Positions 17,609-25,923 of a stretch of DNA of 53,689 nucleotides are shown one piece after another. The notes below the pieces were generated by a model, which was not told the DNA's origin, did not search any database, and was given only the letters and a program-made list of their open reading frames with translations. The stretch is from Gluconacetobacter sacchari (GTDB lineage: Bacteria; Pseudomonadota; Alphaproteobacteria; Acetobacterales; Acetobacteraceae). Position numbers and translations under genes: made by a program. Each line of letters starts with the position of its first letter. Position 1 is the stretch's first letter. The stretch is from assembly GCF_014174255.1 (NCBI RefSeq), contig NZ_JABEQJ010000032.1, forward strand, positions 1 to 53,689, written 5' to 3'.

Positions 17609-18771
17609 CGCCACCCCCGCACCACCAGCACCACCAGGCCAGCCAGCAGCAGGCCGGCCACCCCGCGCCCCAGCCAGCCGGTCCGCGACCCGCCGCCGGC
17701 CGGCGGCGGACTGCCGACCACTACCCCGACCGCCACCGGCAGCAACAGCAACGGCGCCGCCCCGCACAGCGCCACCAGCGTCAGCACCAGCCCGCCGAAC
17801 GGCAGCAGCGGCGAATACAGCAACGGCGCCACCCCGCCAGACCCGAATGGCTCCCCATGCCGCGCCAGCGGCCCCAAAAGCGCGACCGACAGCAGCAGCG
17901 CCGCCAGGCCGGCCTGGCCGGCCGCACCGCCCGCTCCGGCCGCCACCGCCGCCAGGCCGACGGCCAGCCCCAGCGACAGGCGCCCGCGCCGCCCCACGGG
18001 CGCCACGCGGATGGACAGCGCCATCAGCCACAGCGTCACCACCCCCAGCGCCAGCACATCCGCCCGGTCGACACCCTCCGCCAGATGGCGCAGCACCGGA
18101 ATCGACGTCATGACCGGCGCCAGGGCCACGGGCGCGACCGCGTCCTCGGCCGCCAGCACCACCGGCGCGGCCGGACCCAGCCCCGCGACGGTCCCCAGCC
18201 CGACGGTCAGCAGCACGCCGCCCAGCCCCTCCAGCCGCCCCGCCGCGTCGGACGCCGCCAGCAGGGCGGCACCGGGCACGGCCAGCAGGATCCCGGACAG
18301 GCTGAGGCGGAACAGGTCCCACCCCGCGCGCGCGGCCCCTCGCGTCACGGCGGTCGCCAGCGCCACCAGCATCGCCACCCCGCCGACCGCCACCGCGCCC
18401 GACAACGGGTCGGCGCAGGCCGTGGCGACCACCGCGCCACCGGCCAGTCCATGCGTCAGCACGCGCGCCCCACGCCGCGCCGGCGCCGCATCGGCCGACA
18501 GGCTGGCCACGAACAGCGCCAGCAGGGGCAGGGGCAGCAGAATCCCCAACGGACCGGGCGGTACCGCGAACGGCGTCGCCGGCCACACGCTCCGCGACAG
18601 CACGGCCAGCACCGCCAGCCCCAGCCCGATCGCCGACAGCCCGGTCGCCGCCGCCCGCACCGAGGCCGGCGGACACGCCGCCAGCACCCCCATCGACAGG
18701 AACGGCCAGCACAGCGCCAGCGGCATCAGCACAGGAATCATGACGGGGACCGGAACGGGCGCCACGCTCAC
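17605..18771 (-). CDS. hyfF: HyfF/NuoM-like antiporter-type membrane subunit (short, divergent)
   Basis: A 388-residue, very hydrophobic protein from GTG 18771, which overlaps the hyfE-like stop by 4 nt. The segment VGLGTVAGLGP ... APVALAPVMTS matches the GTKAGLxPxHxWLPxAHxxAPxPVSALLSG helix pair of HyfF and Nuo antiporter subunits, but the pumping lysine is valine here. The later HDLKRLLAYSS and NHALxKSLLF helices are not recognisable. It is shorter than typical HyfF (about 480-530 residues from memory). No lysine occurs. It is assigned by position in the operon and the residual helix match. Confidence 0.68.
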   Translation of the reverse strand: MSVAPVPVPVMIPVLMPLALCWPFLSMGVLAACPPASVRAAATGLSAIGLGLAVLAVLSRSVWPATPFAVPPGPLGILLPLPLLALFVASLSADAAPARRGARVLTHGLAGGAVVATACADPLSGAVAVGGVAMLVALATAVTRGAARAGWDLFRLSLSGILLAVPGAALLAASDAAGRLEGLGGVLLTVGLGTVAGLGPAAPVVLAAEDAVAPVALAPVMTSIPVLRHLAEGVDRADVLALGVVTLWLMALSIRVAPVGRRGRLSLGLAVGLAAVAAGAGGAAGQAGLAALLLSVALLGPLARHGEPFGSGGVAPLLYSPLLPFGGLVLTLVALCGAAPLLLLPVAVGVVVGSPPPAGGGSRTGWLGRGVAGLLLAGLVVLVVRGWR

Positions 18772-19322
18772 GCCACCTCCCGGCCCCAGGCGATACGGCG
18801 CAGGCAGACGAAGGCCACCAGCAGCAATGCCCCCTGCAACGCCACGGCCCCCGCCAGCACCGCATCGCGCCCCGCCAGGCCGGCCAGCAGCAGCAATCCG
18901 TTCACCGCCCCCGCCAGCCCGGCGCACTGCCCCACCACCGAGCGGCGGACGGCGGCGGCCAGCACACCGCACAGGATGGCCACCAGCGCCGCGATCAGCT
19001 CCGGCCGGCCCACGGCGTCGATCAGCCCGCGCGGCACCGCCAGCACGGCCAGGATCGTCAGCAGCAGCCCGCCCCCCACGCCCGATATCCGCTCGCCCGG
19101 CGCGGGCGGCCGGTCCTCCAGCCGCGCCAGCCCCCAGGCCAGCGGCGCGGTCCCCGCCACCACGAACAGCGCCGCCAGGCAGGGGCGCACAGGGGCCGCG
19201 CCATCCAGCGCCGCCGCCAGCAGCGCCAGCACCACCAGCCCCCCCTGCCAGGGCAGCCCCCAGCGCAGGCCCGACAGCACGACCGAGGCGGCAATCAGCA
19301 GACCGGGCAAGGCCGACGCCAT
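18768..19322 (-). CDS. hyfE: HyfE-like membrane subunit
   Basis: A 184-residue protein with about six hydrophobic segments, starting at an ATG that shares a base with the previous stop. Size, operon position and the C-terminal AGLAGAVNGLLLLAGLAGRD segment fit HyfE, a NuoK-related subunit of hydrogenase-4-type complexes. In NuoK and HyfE this helix normally reads like GLLxLENGxxL with a membrane Glu; here the Glu is Val. No lysine occurs. The assignment depends largely on the flanking Hyf-like genes. Confidence 0.65.
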   Translation of the reverse strand: MASALPGLLIAASVVLSGLRWGLPWQGGLVVLALLAAALDGAAPVRPCLAALFVVAGTAPLAWGLARLEDRPPAPGERISGVGGGLLLTILAVLAVPRGLIDAVGRPELIAALVAILCGVLAAAVRRSVVGQCAGLAGAVNGLLLLAGLAGRDAVLAGAVALQGALLLVAFVCLRRIAWGREVA

Positions 19323-20275
19323 CACGCCACCTCCTGGCCGGTGAACAGCACCACGACCGCCAGCGTCGCGAACAGCAGCGCCAGCACCAGCCGGCCGCGC
19401 ACCCCGCGCGCCGCGCCCATCACCACCACCCGAGCAGCCACGATCCCGGCGCAGATCGCCACCGTCCGCGCCAGCCACGCCGCAACGGCGCCGGGCAACG
19501 ATCCGGCCGCCGGCAACAGGTCGCCCGCCCGCGGCACCGCCAGCCCGCCGGGCCACGCCAGGTCCCCCGCCAGGGTGATCCAGGCCAGCAGCGCAAGATC
19601 GCGCGCCAGTTCCAGCGCGGCGCGCCCACGTCCGCCCAGATCGACCATCCGGTCCGCCGCGCGCGCCTCGTCTCCCGGCCCGAGATCCGGGCCGGCCAGC
19701 AGGATCGCCACGGCCAGCAGCATCGACGACACCCGCCCGCCTCCCGGGTCGGGGTCGCGCAGCCGTGTCAGCAGGGCGTCGATCCCGCCATGCCCGGTCG
19801 CCATCACCGCCGCCGCCACCGCCAGCGGAAACACCGCCTGCATCGCCGCCAGCGCCGCCGCGTCGCCCGCCGCCGCCAGCCCCGCCCGCGCCCCGCCCGG
19901 CTCCAGCGCCCCCAGCAGCGGCAGCAGCCGCGCCAGCACCAGCAGCCCGGAAACCAGCAGCAGGTCCGCAAGCCCGCTCCCCGGCAGCCCGAGCGCGAGG
20001 GACGGCACCAGCGCGCACGCCGCCAGCGCCACCGCCAGCGCCAGCGCGGGCACGATCTCGGCCCCGCCGGCGGCCCGCACCCCGTGCCGCCGCGCGCAGG
20101 ACAGGATCAGCCGCCAGCGCGCGAGTACCGGCACTCGCCCCGCCCCGCCCAACCGCGCCATGCCGGCCACCAGCAGCCCCCGCGCGACGGGCGCGCAGGC
20201 GACCATGAGGGCCATATGCGCCACCGACAGCACGCACCCCACCATCCACGCCGCAATCACGCTCCATGACGGCAT
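19322..20275 (-). CDS. hyfC: HyfC/HycD (NuoH-like) membrane subunit
   Basis: A 317-residue protein from ATG 20275 with about eight hydrophobic segments. The order matches HycD/NuoH: an N-terminal helix with VARGLLVAGMARLGGAGR, long central helices, a polar loop RMVDLGGRGRAALELARDLALLAW and a final pair of helices. The loop normally holds the conserved Glu pattern TMVHEAMxLEYSG; here most of these acidic residues are replaced. It would link the peripheral arm to the antiporter-like arm. No lysine occurs. The start codon shares one base with the stop of the upstream gene, as throughout this operon. Confidence 0.7.
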   Translation of the reverse strand: MPSWSVIAAWMVGCVLSVAHMALMVACAPVARGLLVAGMARLGGAGRVPVLARWRLILSCARRHGVRAAGGAEIVPALALAVALAACALVPSLALGLPGSGLADLLLVSGLLVLARLLPLLGALEPGGARAGLAAAGDAAALAAMQAVFPLAVAAAVMATGHGGIDALLTRLRDPDPGGGRVSSMLLAVAILLAGPDLGPGDEARAADRMVDLGGRGRAALELARDLALLAWITLAGDLAWPGGLAVPRAGDLLPAAGSLPGAVAAWLARTVAICAGIVAARVVVMGAARGVRGRLVLALLFATLAVVVLFTGQEVA

Positions 20276-22020
20276 CACGACCGGCCCCACATCCGGGCCA
20301 GCGCCGCCACGGCCAGCCACAGCAGCACCAGCCCCATGGCGTGGCGCGACACCCCGGCCACCCCGGCCTCCACCAGCCACGCCGCCCGGCGGGCCGCATA
20401 GCGGAGCAGACGCACGATCCGCCGCAGGCCGCGCCGCGCGGAATACCCGGCCGGCGCGCCCCATGGCAGCATGCCGGCAAACTGCGCCGGCCCGGCCTGC
20501 GCCGTCGGCTCGCCGAACGGCATCCACGGCGGCGAGGGCGGCGCCCCTTCGTTCCACGCCGCCACCGGACGCGACGGCACCGTGCCGGCCAGGCGCGAGA
20601 GCGCCCACACCAGCCCCCCCGCCAGCGCCAGCAGGGCGGCGACGCCGAGCGGATACAGCATGCCACTCCCCCCGGGGGCCGCCAGCGCCAGCCAGTCCGG
20701 CAGCGCTCCCGACGGGACCGGCCCCGCCAGGCCGGCGGCCTCCCACCCGGCGCGCCGCGTCAGCCACAGCCAGCCCCCGGGCACCAGCACCATCCAGGCA
20801 CTCCCCGCCAGACAGGCCCCCGGCACGGCCAACCGGCCCGGCGCGGGGTCGCTCGCACCGGCCGCGCGCGGCGTGCGCGGCCGGCCCAGCACCAGACAGG
20901 ACAACAGCCGCACCGCCGCCAGGATCAGCAACCCGCACGCCAGCCCCACCCCGGCCAGGGTTGCCAGCGGCGGCATCGCCCCCACCAGCCCCTCGGCACG
21001 CGGCAGCGCCAGCAGCGACTGCACCAGCAGCCACGCCACGGCGAACCCGCCCGACGGCGGCAGGGCACACAGGCCGGCCAGCGCCAATGCCAGCAGCCCC
21101 GACGTCCTCGGCATGAGCACGGCCAGCCCCCCGGCACGCGCCAGATCCAGCGAGCCCGCGGCCTCGGCGATCCGCTCCAGGGTCAGGATCGCCGCCAGAA
21201 ACGCCATCCCCACCCCGCCCGCCAGCAGCATCAGGGCGCGGAACGCCCCCAGCGCCAGCAACGGCAGGTCATCCGCCCGCCCGGTCATCACCAGCCCGAC
21301 CAGCAGCAGCCCAAGCCCGCCCCAGCCGGCCAGCATGCCGGCCAGTACCCGTCCCGCGTCGCGCGCGCCCAGGGCCCGGCCGCCCCCCACCAGCGCCAGC
21401 GCCAGCCCGGCGACGGCCACTCCGCCCCCCCAGACGGCACCGACCGGCACCACCGGCCACACCACGAGCATCCGCGCGGCCAGACAGAGCCCCACCACCA
21501 CCCCCGCCAGATGCGCCACGCCGCCCGACCCGCCATGCCGCCCCCCGGCCAGCGGCCGAAGCGACACGCCCATCAGCGCCGCCGCCGCCACCAGCGCGGG
21601 AACGGGCAGCACCGCCAGCCGCCCACTCCCCGGGCCGGACAGCAAGGCCGCCGCCACGGCCGCCCCGGCGCTGCCCCAGGCCACCATGCCGCGCGACACC
21701 ACGCCGCGCGCGTGCAGAAGGGGCAACAGACCCGCCGCACCGATACAGAACAGGACAGGATGATCGACACCGGCCGTCAGCGCCGCGCCGGCCAGCACCG
21801 GGCTCCGCTCCCCCGACGCCAGCCCCGCCACCGACAGGATCAACACGAACGGCAGCGAAAGCGCATCGACACGCGGCAGGCCCGCCGGGCCGGAGACGGG
21901 CGGCAGGCAGGCCATCGCCACGGCCAGCACAAGGACCAGCCCCCAGCCCGCCCGCGCCACCTGCGGCGTCGCGAACCGGGGCATCAGGCCGTCCAGCAGC
22001 AGCACCGACAGCACAAGCAT
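20275..22020 (-). CDS. hyfB: HyfB/NuoL-like antiporter-type membrane subunit (divergent)
   Basis: A 581-residue protein with about 14 or more hydrophobic segments, first gene of the Hyf/Ehr-type operon. The helix ending LCALPPSGGFAVAWLLVQSLL matches the LPPxxGFxSEWLL segment of HyfB and NuoL, and RDAGRVLA matches the position of HDLKRLLA. The charged residues of the proton path (Lys in GTKAG, Lys in HDLKR, Lys in NHALFK) are not present. No lysine occurs in the whole protein. The C-terminal 100 residues are amphipathic and Arg/Trp-rich, as in HyfB. It starts 69 nt after the aldo/keto reductase stop and may be co-transcribed with it. Confidence 0.75.
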   Translation of the reverse strand: MLVLSVLLLDGLMPRFATPQVARAGWGLVLVLAVAMACLPPVSGPAGLPRVDALSLPFVLILSVAGLASGERSPVLAGAALTAGVDHPVLFCIGAAGLLPLLHARGVVSRGMVAWGSAGAAVAAALLSGPGSGRLAVLPVPALVAAAALMGVSLRPLAGGRHGGSGGVAHLAGVVVGLCLAARMLVVWPVVPVGAVWGGGVAVAGLALALVGGGRALGARDAGRVLAGMLAGWGGLGLLLVGLVMTGRADDLPLLALGAFRALMLLAGGVGMAFLAAILTLERIAEAAGSLDLARAGGLAVLMPRTSGLLALALAGLCALPPSGGFAVAWLLVQSLLALPRAEGLVGAMPPLATLAGVGLACGLLILAAVRLLSCLVLGRPRTPRAAGASDPAPGRLAVPGACLAGSAWMVLVPGGWLWLTRRAGWEAAGLAGPVPSGALPDWLALAAPGGSGMLYPLGVAALLALAGGLVWALSRLAGTVPSRPVAAWNEGAPPSPPWMPFGEPTAQAGPAQFAGMLPWGAPAGYSARRGLRRIVRLLRYAARRAAWLVEAGVAGVSRHAMGLVLLWLAVAALARMWGRS

Positions 22021-22089
22021 GAGAAATAGCGGCAGGATGGCCTATCCCCGAATCACGGGTCCGATCGAACCGCCATCAAACCATGCCGC

Positions 22090-22944
22090 TCAGATCATGG
22101 CGAGGGGAACCTTGCGGCGCGGCGGCGGGATCGACCGGTCGATCGCCTCCAGATCCTCCGCCGTCAGCACCAGCTCGGCCGCCGCCGCGTTCTCGCGCAT
22201 GTGCGCCACGCCGCCGGCCTTGGGAATCGCCAGCACGCCGGGCTGCCGCAGCACCCAGGCCAGCGCCACCTGCGCCGGGGTCGCGGGCCCCAGGCTGGTC
22301 TCATGCCGCCCCGCGATCCGCTCCAGCACCGGCTGGCGCAGCAGGTCGCCGCCCTGCCCCAGCGGGGAATAGGCCATGGTGACGATGGACCGCCGCCGAT
22401 CGGCCTCCAGCAGGTCGAATTCCACCCCGCGATAGTCCAGGCTGTAGAGGATCTGGTTGGCCGCGCACGACCCGGCCGCGCCGGCGCGCGCCAGATCGTC
22501 CAGGTCCCCGACATCGAAATTCGACACACCCCAGGCGCCGATCAGCCCGTCGCGCCTCAGCCGCTCGAACGCCTCGACCGTCTCCTCCAGCGGCACGCCT
22601 CCCCGCCAGTGCAACAGATACAGGTCAACGCGGTCGGTCCCCAGACGCCGCAGCGACGCCCGGCAATGCTCCGCCACCCCGGCGCGGGAAGCGTTGGAAG
22701 GCAGGATCTTGGTCACCAGGAACACCTCGTCCCGCCGCCCGGCGATCGCCTCGCCCACCAGCCGCTCCGACCGGCCCGCCCCGTACATCTCGGCGGTGTC
22801 GATCACCCGCAACCCCAGATCCAGGCCCAGCCGCAGGCTCGCGATCTCCTGCTCCCGCCGCCCGGCGGCGTCGCCCAGCGCCCAGGTCCCCATGCCCAGC
22901 GCCGGCTGACACGCGCCATCGGGAAACGTGACGGAATTGACCAT
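22090..22944 (-). CDS. aldo/keto reductase
   Basis: A 284-residue TIM-barrel NADPH-dependent reductase. The catalytic tetrad is visible: Asp in VIDTAEMYG with its Tyr (about 49 and 54), Lys in LVTKILP (about 79) and His in LYLLHWRG (about 112). The NADPH-binding end reads AIPKAGGVAHMRENAAAAELVL. It reduces aldehydes or ketones; the substrate cannot be told. It sits between holC and the Hyf-like operon on the same strand, probably as a passenger in a common transcript. Confidence 0.9.
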   Translation of the reverse strand: MVNSVTFPDGACQPALGMGTWALGDAAGRREQEIASLRLGLDLGLRVIDTAEMYGAGRSERLVGEAIAGRRDEVFLVTKILPSNASRAGVAEHCRASLRRLGTDRVDLYLLHWRGGVPLEETVEAFERLRRDGLIGAWGVSNFDVGDLDDLARAGAAGSCAANQILYSLDYRGVEFDLLEADRRRSIVTMAYSPLGQGGDLLRQPVLERIAGRHETSLGPATPAQVALAWVLRQPGVLAIPKAGGVAHMRENAAAAELVLTAEDLEAIDRSIPPPRRKVPLAMI

Positions 22945-22995
22945 TGCCCAGCGACCTTTCCATGCGGATCCGACGCGCCGGACCGCGATCCGGCG

Positions 22996-23445
22996 CTAAC
23001 GCCCTCCCCGGGCCCAGCCCCTGGCCTCCTGCCGCCAGTAGACGAGCGTGTGGCCCGCCTCGCGGGCCCGCGTCCAACGCCCGCGGGCCGCTTCCACGTC
23101 CTGCGGATCGCCCCCGTCGAAGAGGTCGAACACCCGTTCGAACGCGGCGGCGTCGGGACAGTTCACCCCATCGACCAGGAACAGGTAGGTCGCCCCGTTC
23201 GGCACATCGTCTCCCGCCGTCAGCCAGATCGGCTGCAACGGCCCATGCCCCATCGCCGCGCTGCCATGCGGCAGCCACACCGGATCGGCGGCGCGCCACA
23301 GCGCCTCGTCGATCGCCTTGACCCGTTGCGCGTCGCCGCAGCGCAGGACGGCCCGCCGCCCGGATTCCAGCGTCCGTCCCAGCAGGGCCGGCAATGCCTG
23401 TTCGACGCTGGTGCGCGTCAGATGATAGAAACCGATCTCCGCCAT
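22996..23445 (-). CDS. holC: DNA polymerase III chi subunit
   Basis: A 149-residue protein starting MAEIGFYHLTRTSVEQALPALLGRTLESGRR, split here only by description; the EIGFYHLT start is the family signature. Conserved parts are ALWRAADPVWLPHG, PIWLTAGDDVPNGATYLFLVDG and ERVFDLFDG. Chi binds single-strand-binding protein and links it to the clamp loader. It lies directly after pepA (18-nt gap), the usual pepA-holC pair in proteobacteria. Confidence 0.93.
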   Translation of the reverse strand: MAEIGFYHLTRTSVEQALPALLGRTLESGRRAVLRCGDAQRVKAIDEALWRAADPVWLPHGSAAMGHGPLQPIWLTAGDDVPNGATYLFLVDGVNCPDAAAFERVFDLFDGGDPQDVEAARGRWTRAREAGHTLVYWRQEARGWARGGR

Positions 23446-23463
23446 GGCCGGCCGCGACCCCGC

Positions 23464-24933
23464 TCAGCCCTCGTGATGGTCGCGCACGAAACGGTCCAGC
23501 AGGCGCACGCCGAAGCCCGTGGCCCCCTTGGGCGCGCAGGGCGCGGCCTTCCGGGCCCAGGCGGTGCCGGCGATGTCCAGGTGAGCCCACGGCACCTGGT
23601 TGACGAACTGTTCCAGGAACTTGGCCGCCGTGATCGCGCCGCCCGGCCGGCCGCCGACATTCTTGAAATCCGCGATGTCCGAGCGCAGCGCCTCGCGATA
23701 GGAATCGGCCAGGGGCATGCGCCACAGCAACTCGCCCGTGTCCTCGCCGGCCGCCGCCAGCCGCCCGGCCAGCGTGTCGTCGTTCGAGAACAGGCCGGCA
23801 TAGTCATGCCCCAGCCCGACGACGATCGCCCCCGTCAGCGTCGCCAGGTCGACCATCAGGCGCGGCGTGAAGCGCTGCTGCACGTACCACAGCACGTCGG
23901 CCAGCACGAGCCGCCCCTCGGCATCGGTATTGATCACCTCGACCGTCTGCCCCGAACAGGTCCGCACCACGTCGCCCGGACGCTGGGCATTGCCGGCCAG
24001 CATGTTCTCCACCAGCCCGACCGCCCCCACGACATTGACCCGCGCCCCGCGGCCGGCCAGCGCCGCGACCAGCCCCACCACGGCGGCCGCGCCCGCCATG
24101 TCGGTCTTCATCTCCTCCATGCCGCCCGCGGGCTTGATCGAAATGCCGCCGGAATCGAAGGTCACGCCCTTGCCGACGAAGGCCAGCGGCGCCGACTCGT
24201 CCCCGGCGCCGTTCCAGCGCATCAGCGCGGTGTATGACGGGGCATCGCTGGCCTGCCCGACGCCCAGCAGCGCGCCGAAGCCCAGTTCGGCCATCGCATC
24301 GCGATCCAGGATCTCGACCTCCACCCCCAGCTCGCGCAGCGCCTCGATCCGGGTGACGAATTCCGGCGGCCGCAGGACGTTCGCCGGCTCGCTGACCAGG
24401 TCGCGGGCCAGATAGACGCCCCGCGCCACGGCGGACAGGTCCGTCCAGGCGGCCTCGGCCCCGGCGGCATCCGGGGTCAGGATTTCCACCCGCGTCAGGC
24501 GCCACCGCGCATCTTCGGGCATGCGGGTATGATAGGTGTCGAAGCGGAACGCCGTCAGCACCGCCCCCTGGGCGACATGCGCCGCCAGCCCGGGCGCGAT
24601 GCCGTCGGCCGCGATCCGCGCCGCGTCCGCCAGCTTGCCCAGCGCCGCGACGGCGGCGCCGGCCGCGTTCTCGACGACCCGGGCGCCGATCTCGGCGGCC
24701 TTGCCCAGACCGACCAGCAGAACACGATCGAACCCGCCCCCCGGCGCCAGCAGCATGCAGGTGCGTCCGGCACCGAACGAGAACGAATCCGCCCCCACCG
24801 CGCGCTCCAGCGCGCCGCCGGTCGCCCGGTCGGCCGCGACGTAGGAGGCCGGGCGCGGCCCGTCCTCGGGCACCAGGATGGCCAGGACGCCATCGACGGG
24901 AAGGGCGGCGTCGGAAAAAACCGTCTGCAACAT
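23464..24933 (-). CDS. pepA: leucyl aminopeptidase (M17)
   Basis: A 489-residue enzyme from ATG 24933; 21 codons further upstream are open but lack family similarity. The dimetal active site is intact: GKGVTFDSGGISIKP (Lys and Asp ligands, about 256-270), the helix EEMKTDMAGAAAV and NTDAEGRLVLAD (about 334-345). In E. coli, PepA also binds DNA and regulates carAB. Whether that applies here is unknown, but carAB lies 19 kb away in the same window with its own odd HTH extension. It heads the transcript pepA-holC-aldo/keto reductase-hyf. Confidence 0.95.
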   Translation of the reverse strand: MLQTVFSDAALPVDGVLAILVPEDGPRPASYVAADRATGGALERAVGADSFSFGAGRTCMLLAPGGGFDRVLLVGLGKAAEIGARVVENAAGAAVAALGKLADAARIAADGIAPGLAAHVAQGAVLTAFRFDTYHTRMPEDARWRLTRVEILTPDAAGAEAAWTDLSAVARGVYLARDLVSEPANVLRPPEFVTRIEALRELGVEVEILDRDAMAELGFGALLGVGQASDAPSYTALMRWNGAGDESAPLAFVGKGVTFDSGGISIKPAGGMEEMKTDMAGAAAVVGLVAALAGRGARVNVVGAVGLVENMLAGNAQRPGDVVRTCSGQTVEVINTDAEGRLVLADVLWYVQQRFTPRLMVDLATLTGAIVVGLGHDYAGLFSNDDTLAGRLAAAGEDTGELLWRMPLADSYREALRSDIADFKNVGGRPGGAITAAKFLEQFVNQVPWAHLDIAGTAWARKAAPCAPKGATGFGVRLLDRFVRDHHEG

Positions 24934-25069
24934 GGCGCTGGATACTCCGCAACGATCGGTCGGACAGGGGCCGCAGCATGCCGCATGCGGGCGCATCTGT
25001 CCAAGCGGCGCCGGAACCGCAAGAAAGGCGCATGACGCGCGGCCGCGAGTGGGCTAATCCGATGGACCC

Positions 25070-25870
25070 ATGAACCCTTCCTCCCCGCACCATCCCGGCG
25101 ACGACGCGCTGCTGGACCTGGCGACCAGGCTGGCCGACGAGGCCGCCGAACTGATCCGCGCCATCCGCGCGCGCGGGTTCGAAACCGTGACGAAATCCGA
25201 CTCGTCCCCGGTGACCGAGGCCGATCACGCGGCCGAGGCCCATATCCTGGCCGGCCTGCGCGCCTTCGCGCCGGACATTCCCGTGATCGCCGAGGAAGAG
25301 GCCGCCGCCGGCATCCGCATCGCGGGCGGCCATATTTTCTGGCTGGTCGATCCGCTGGACGGCACGCGCGAATTCGCGGCCGGGCGGGACGATTTCACCG
25401 TCAATATCGGCCTGGTCCGCGACGGCCGCGCCGTGCTGGGCGCGGTGGCCCTGCCGGCCTATCACCAGCTTTACGCCGGCCATGTCGGCACCGGCGCGCG
25501 CCGCATCGACGCCGATGGCGCACACGCCATTCATGCGCGCGCGGTACCGCCCGAGGGGCTGACGGTGCTGGCCTCGCGCCATTATGCCGACGATCCGCGC
25601 CTGTCCGCGTTCCTCGGCGGCCGGCGGATCGCCCATATCGGCAATATCGGCTCCGCCGCCAAATTCATCCGCGTGGCCGAGGGCGCGGCCGACCTGTATC
25701 CGCGCCTGGGCACCACGATGGAATGGGATACCGCCGCCCCCCAGGTCATCGTCGAGGCCGCCGGCGGCAGCGTCATGGCGATGGACGGCACACCGCTGCG
25801 CTACGGCAAGCCCGACTGGCGCAACCCGCATTTCATCTGCGCCGGAAAGCGGGAGCAATCAGGCGCGTGA
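25070..25870 (+). CDS. cysQ: 3'(2'),5'-bisphosphate nucleotidase
   Basis: A 266-residue member of the inositol-phosphatase superfamily. Metal-binding motifs are EEEAAAG (about residues 80-86), the signature WLVDPLDGTREFA (about 96-108) and WDTAAPQVIVEAAGG (about 223-237). TKSDSSPVTEADHAAE near residue 45 is typical of CysQ. It removes the 3' phosphate of PAP formed during sulfate assimilation. It is divergent from pepA with a 136-nt gap and is followed by tsaC. Confidence 0.9.
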   Translation: MNPSSPHHPGDDALLDLATRLADEAAELIRAIRARGFETVTKSDSSPVTEADHAAEAHILAGLRAFAPDIPVIAEEEAAAGIRIAGGHIFWLVDPLDGTREFAAGRDDFTVNIGLVRDGRAVLGAVALPAYHQLYAGHVGTGARRIDADGAHAIHARAVPPEGLTVLASRHYADDPRLSAFLGGRRIAHIGNIGSAAKFIRVAEGAADLYPRLGTTMEWDTAAPQVIVEAAGGSVMAMDGTPLRYGKPDWRNPHFICAGKREQSGA

Positions 25871-25923
25871 CGCGTTATGATCGACGACATGATCGGTGAC
25901 GAACGGGACGGGCAGAGGGGGAG

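Noticed and set aside
16196-20269. A 1,357-codon plus-strand open frame opposite the Hyf-like operon
   Set aside because: Composition is low-complexity Arg/Pro/His/Gln, typical of antisense frames in very GC-rich DNA; the minus-strand genes are coupled and show family motifs.
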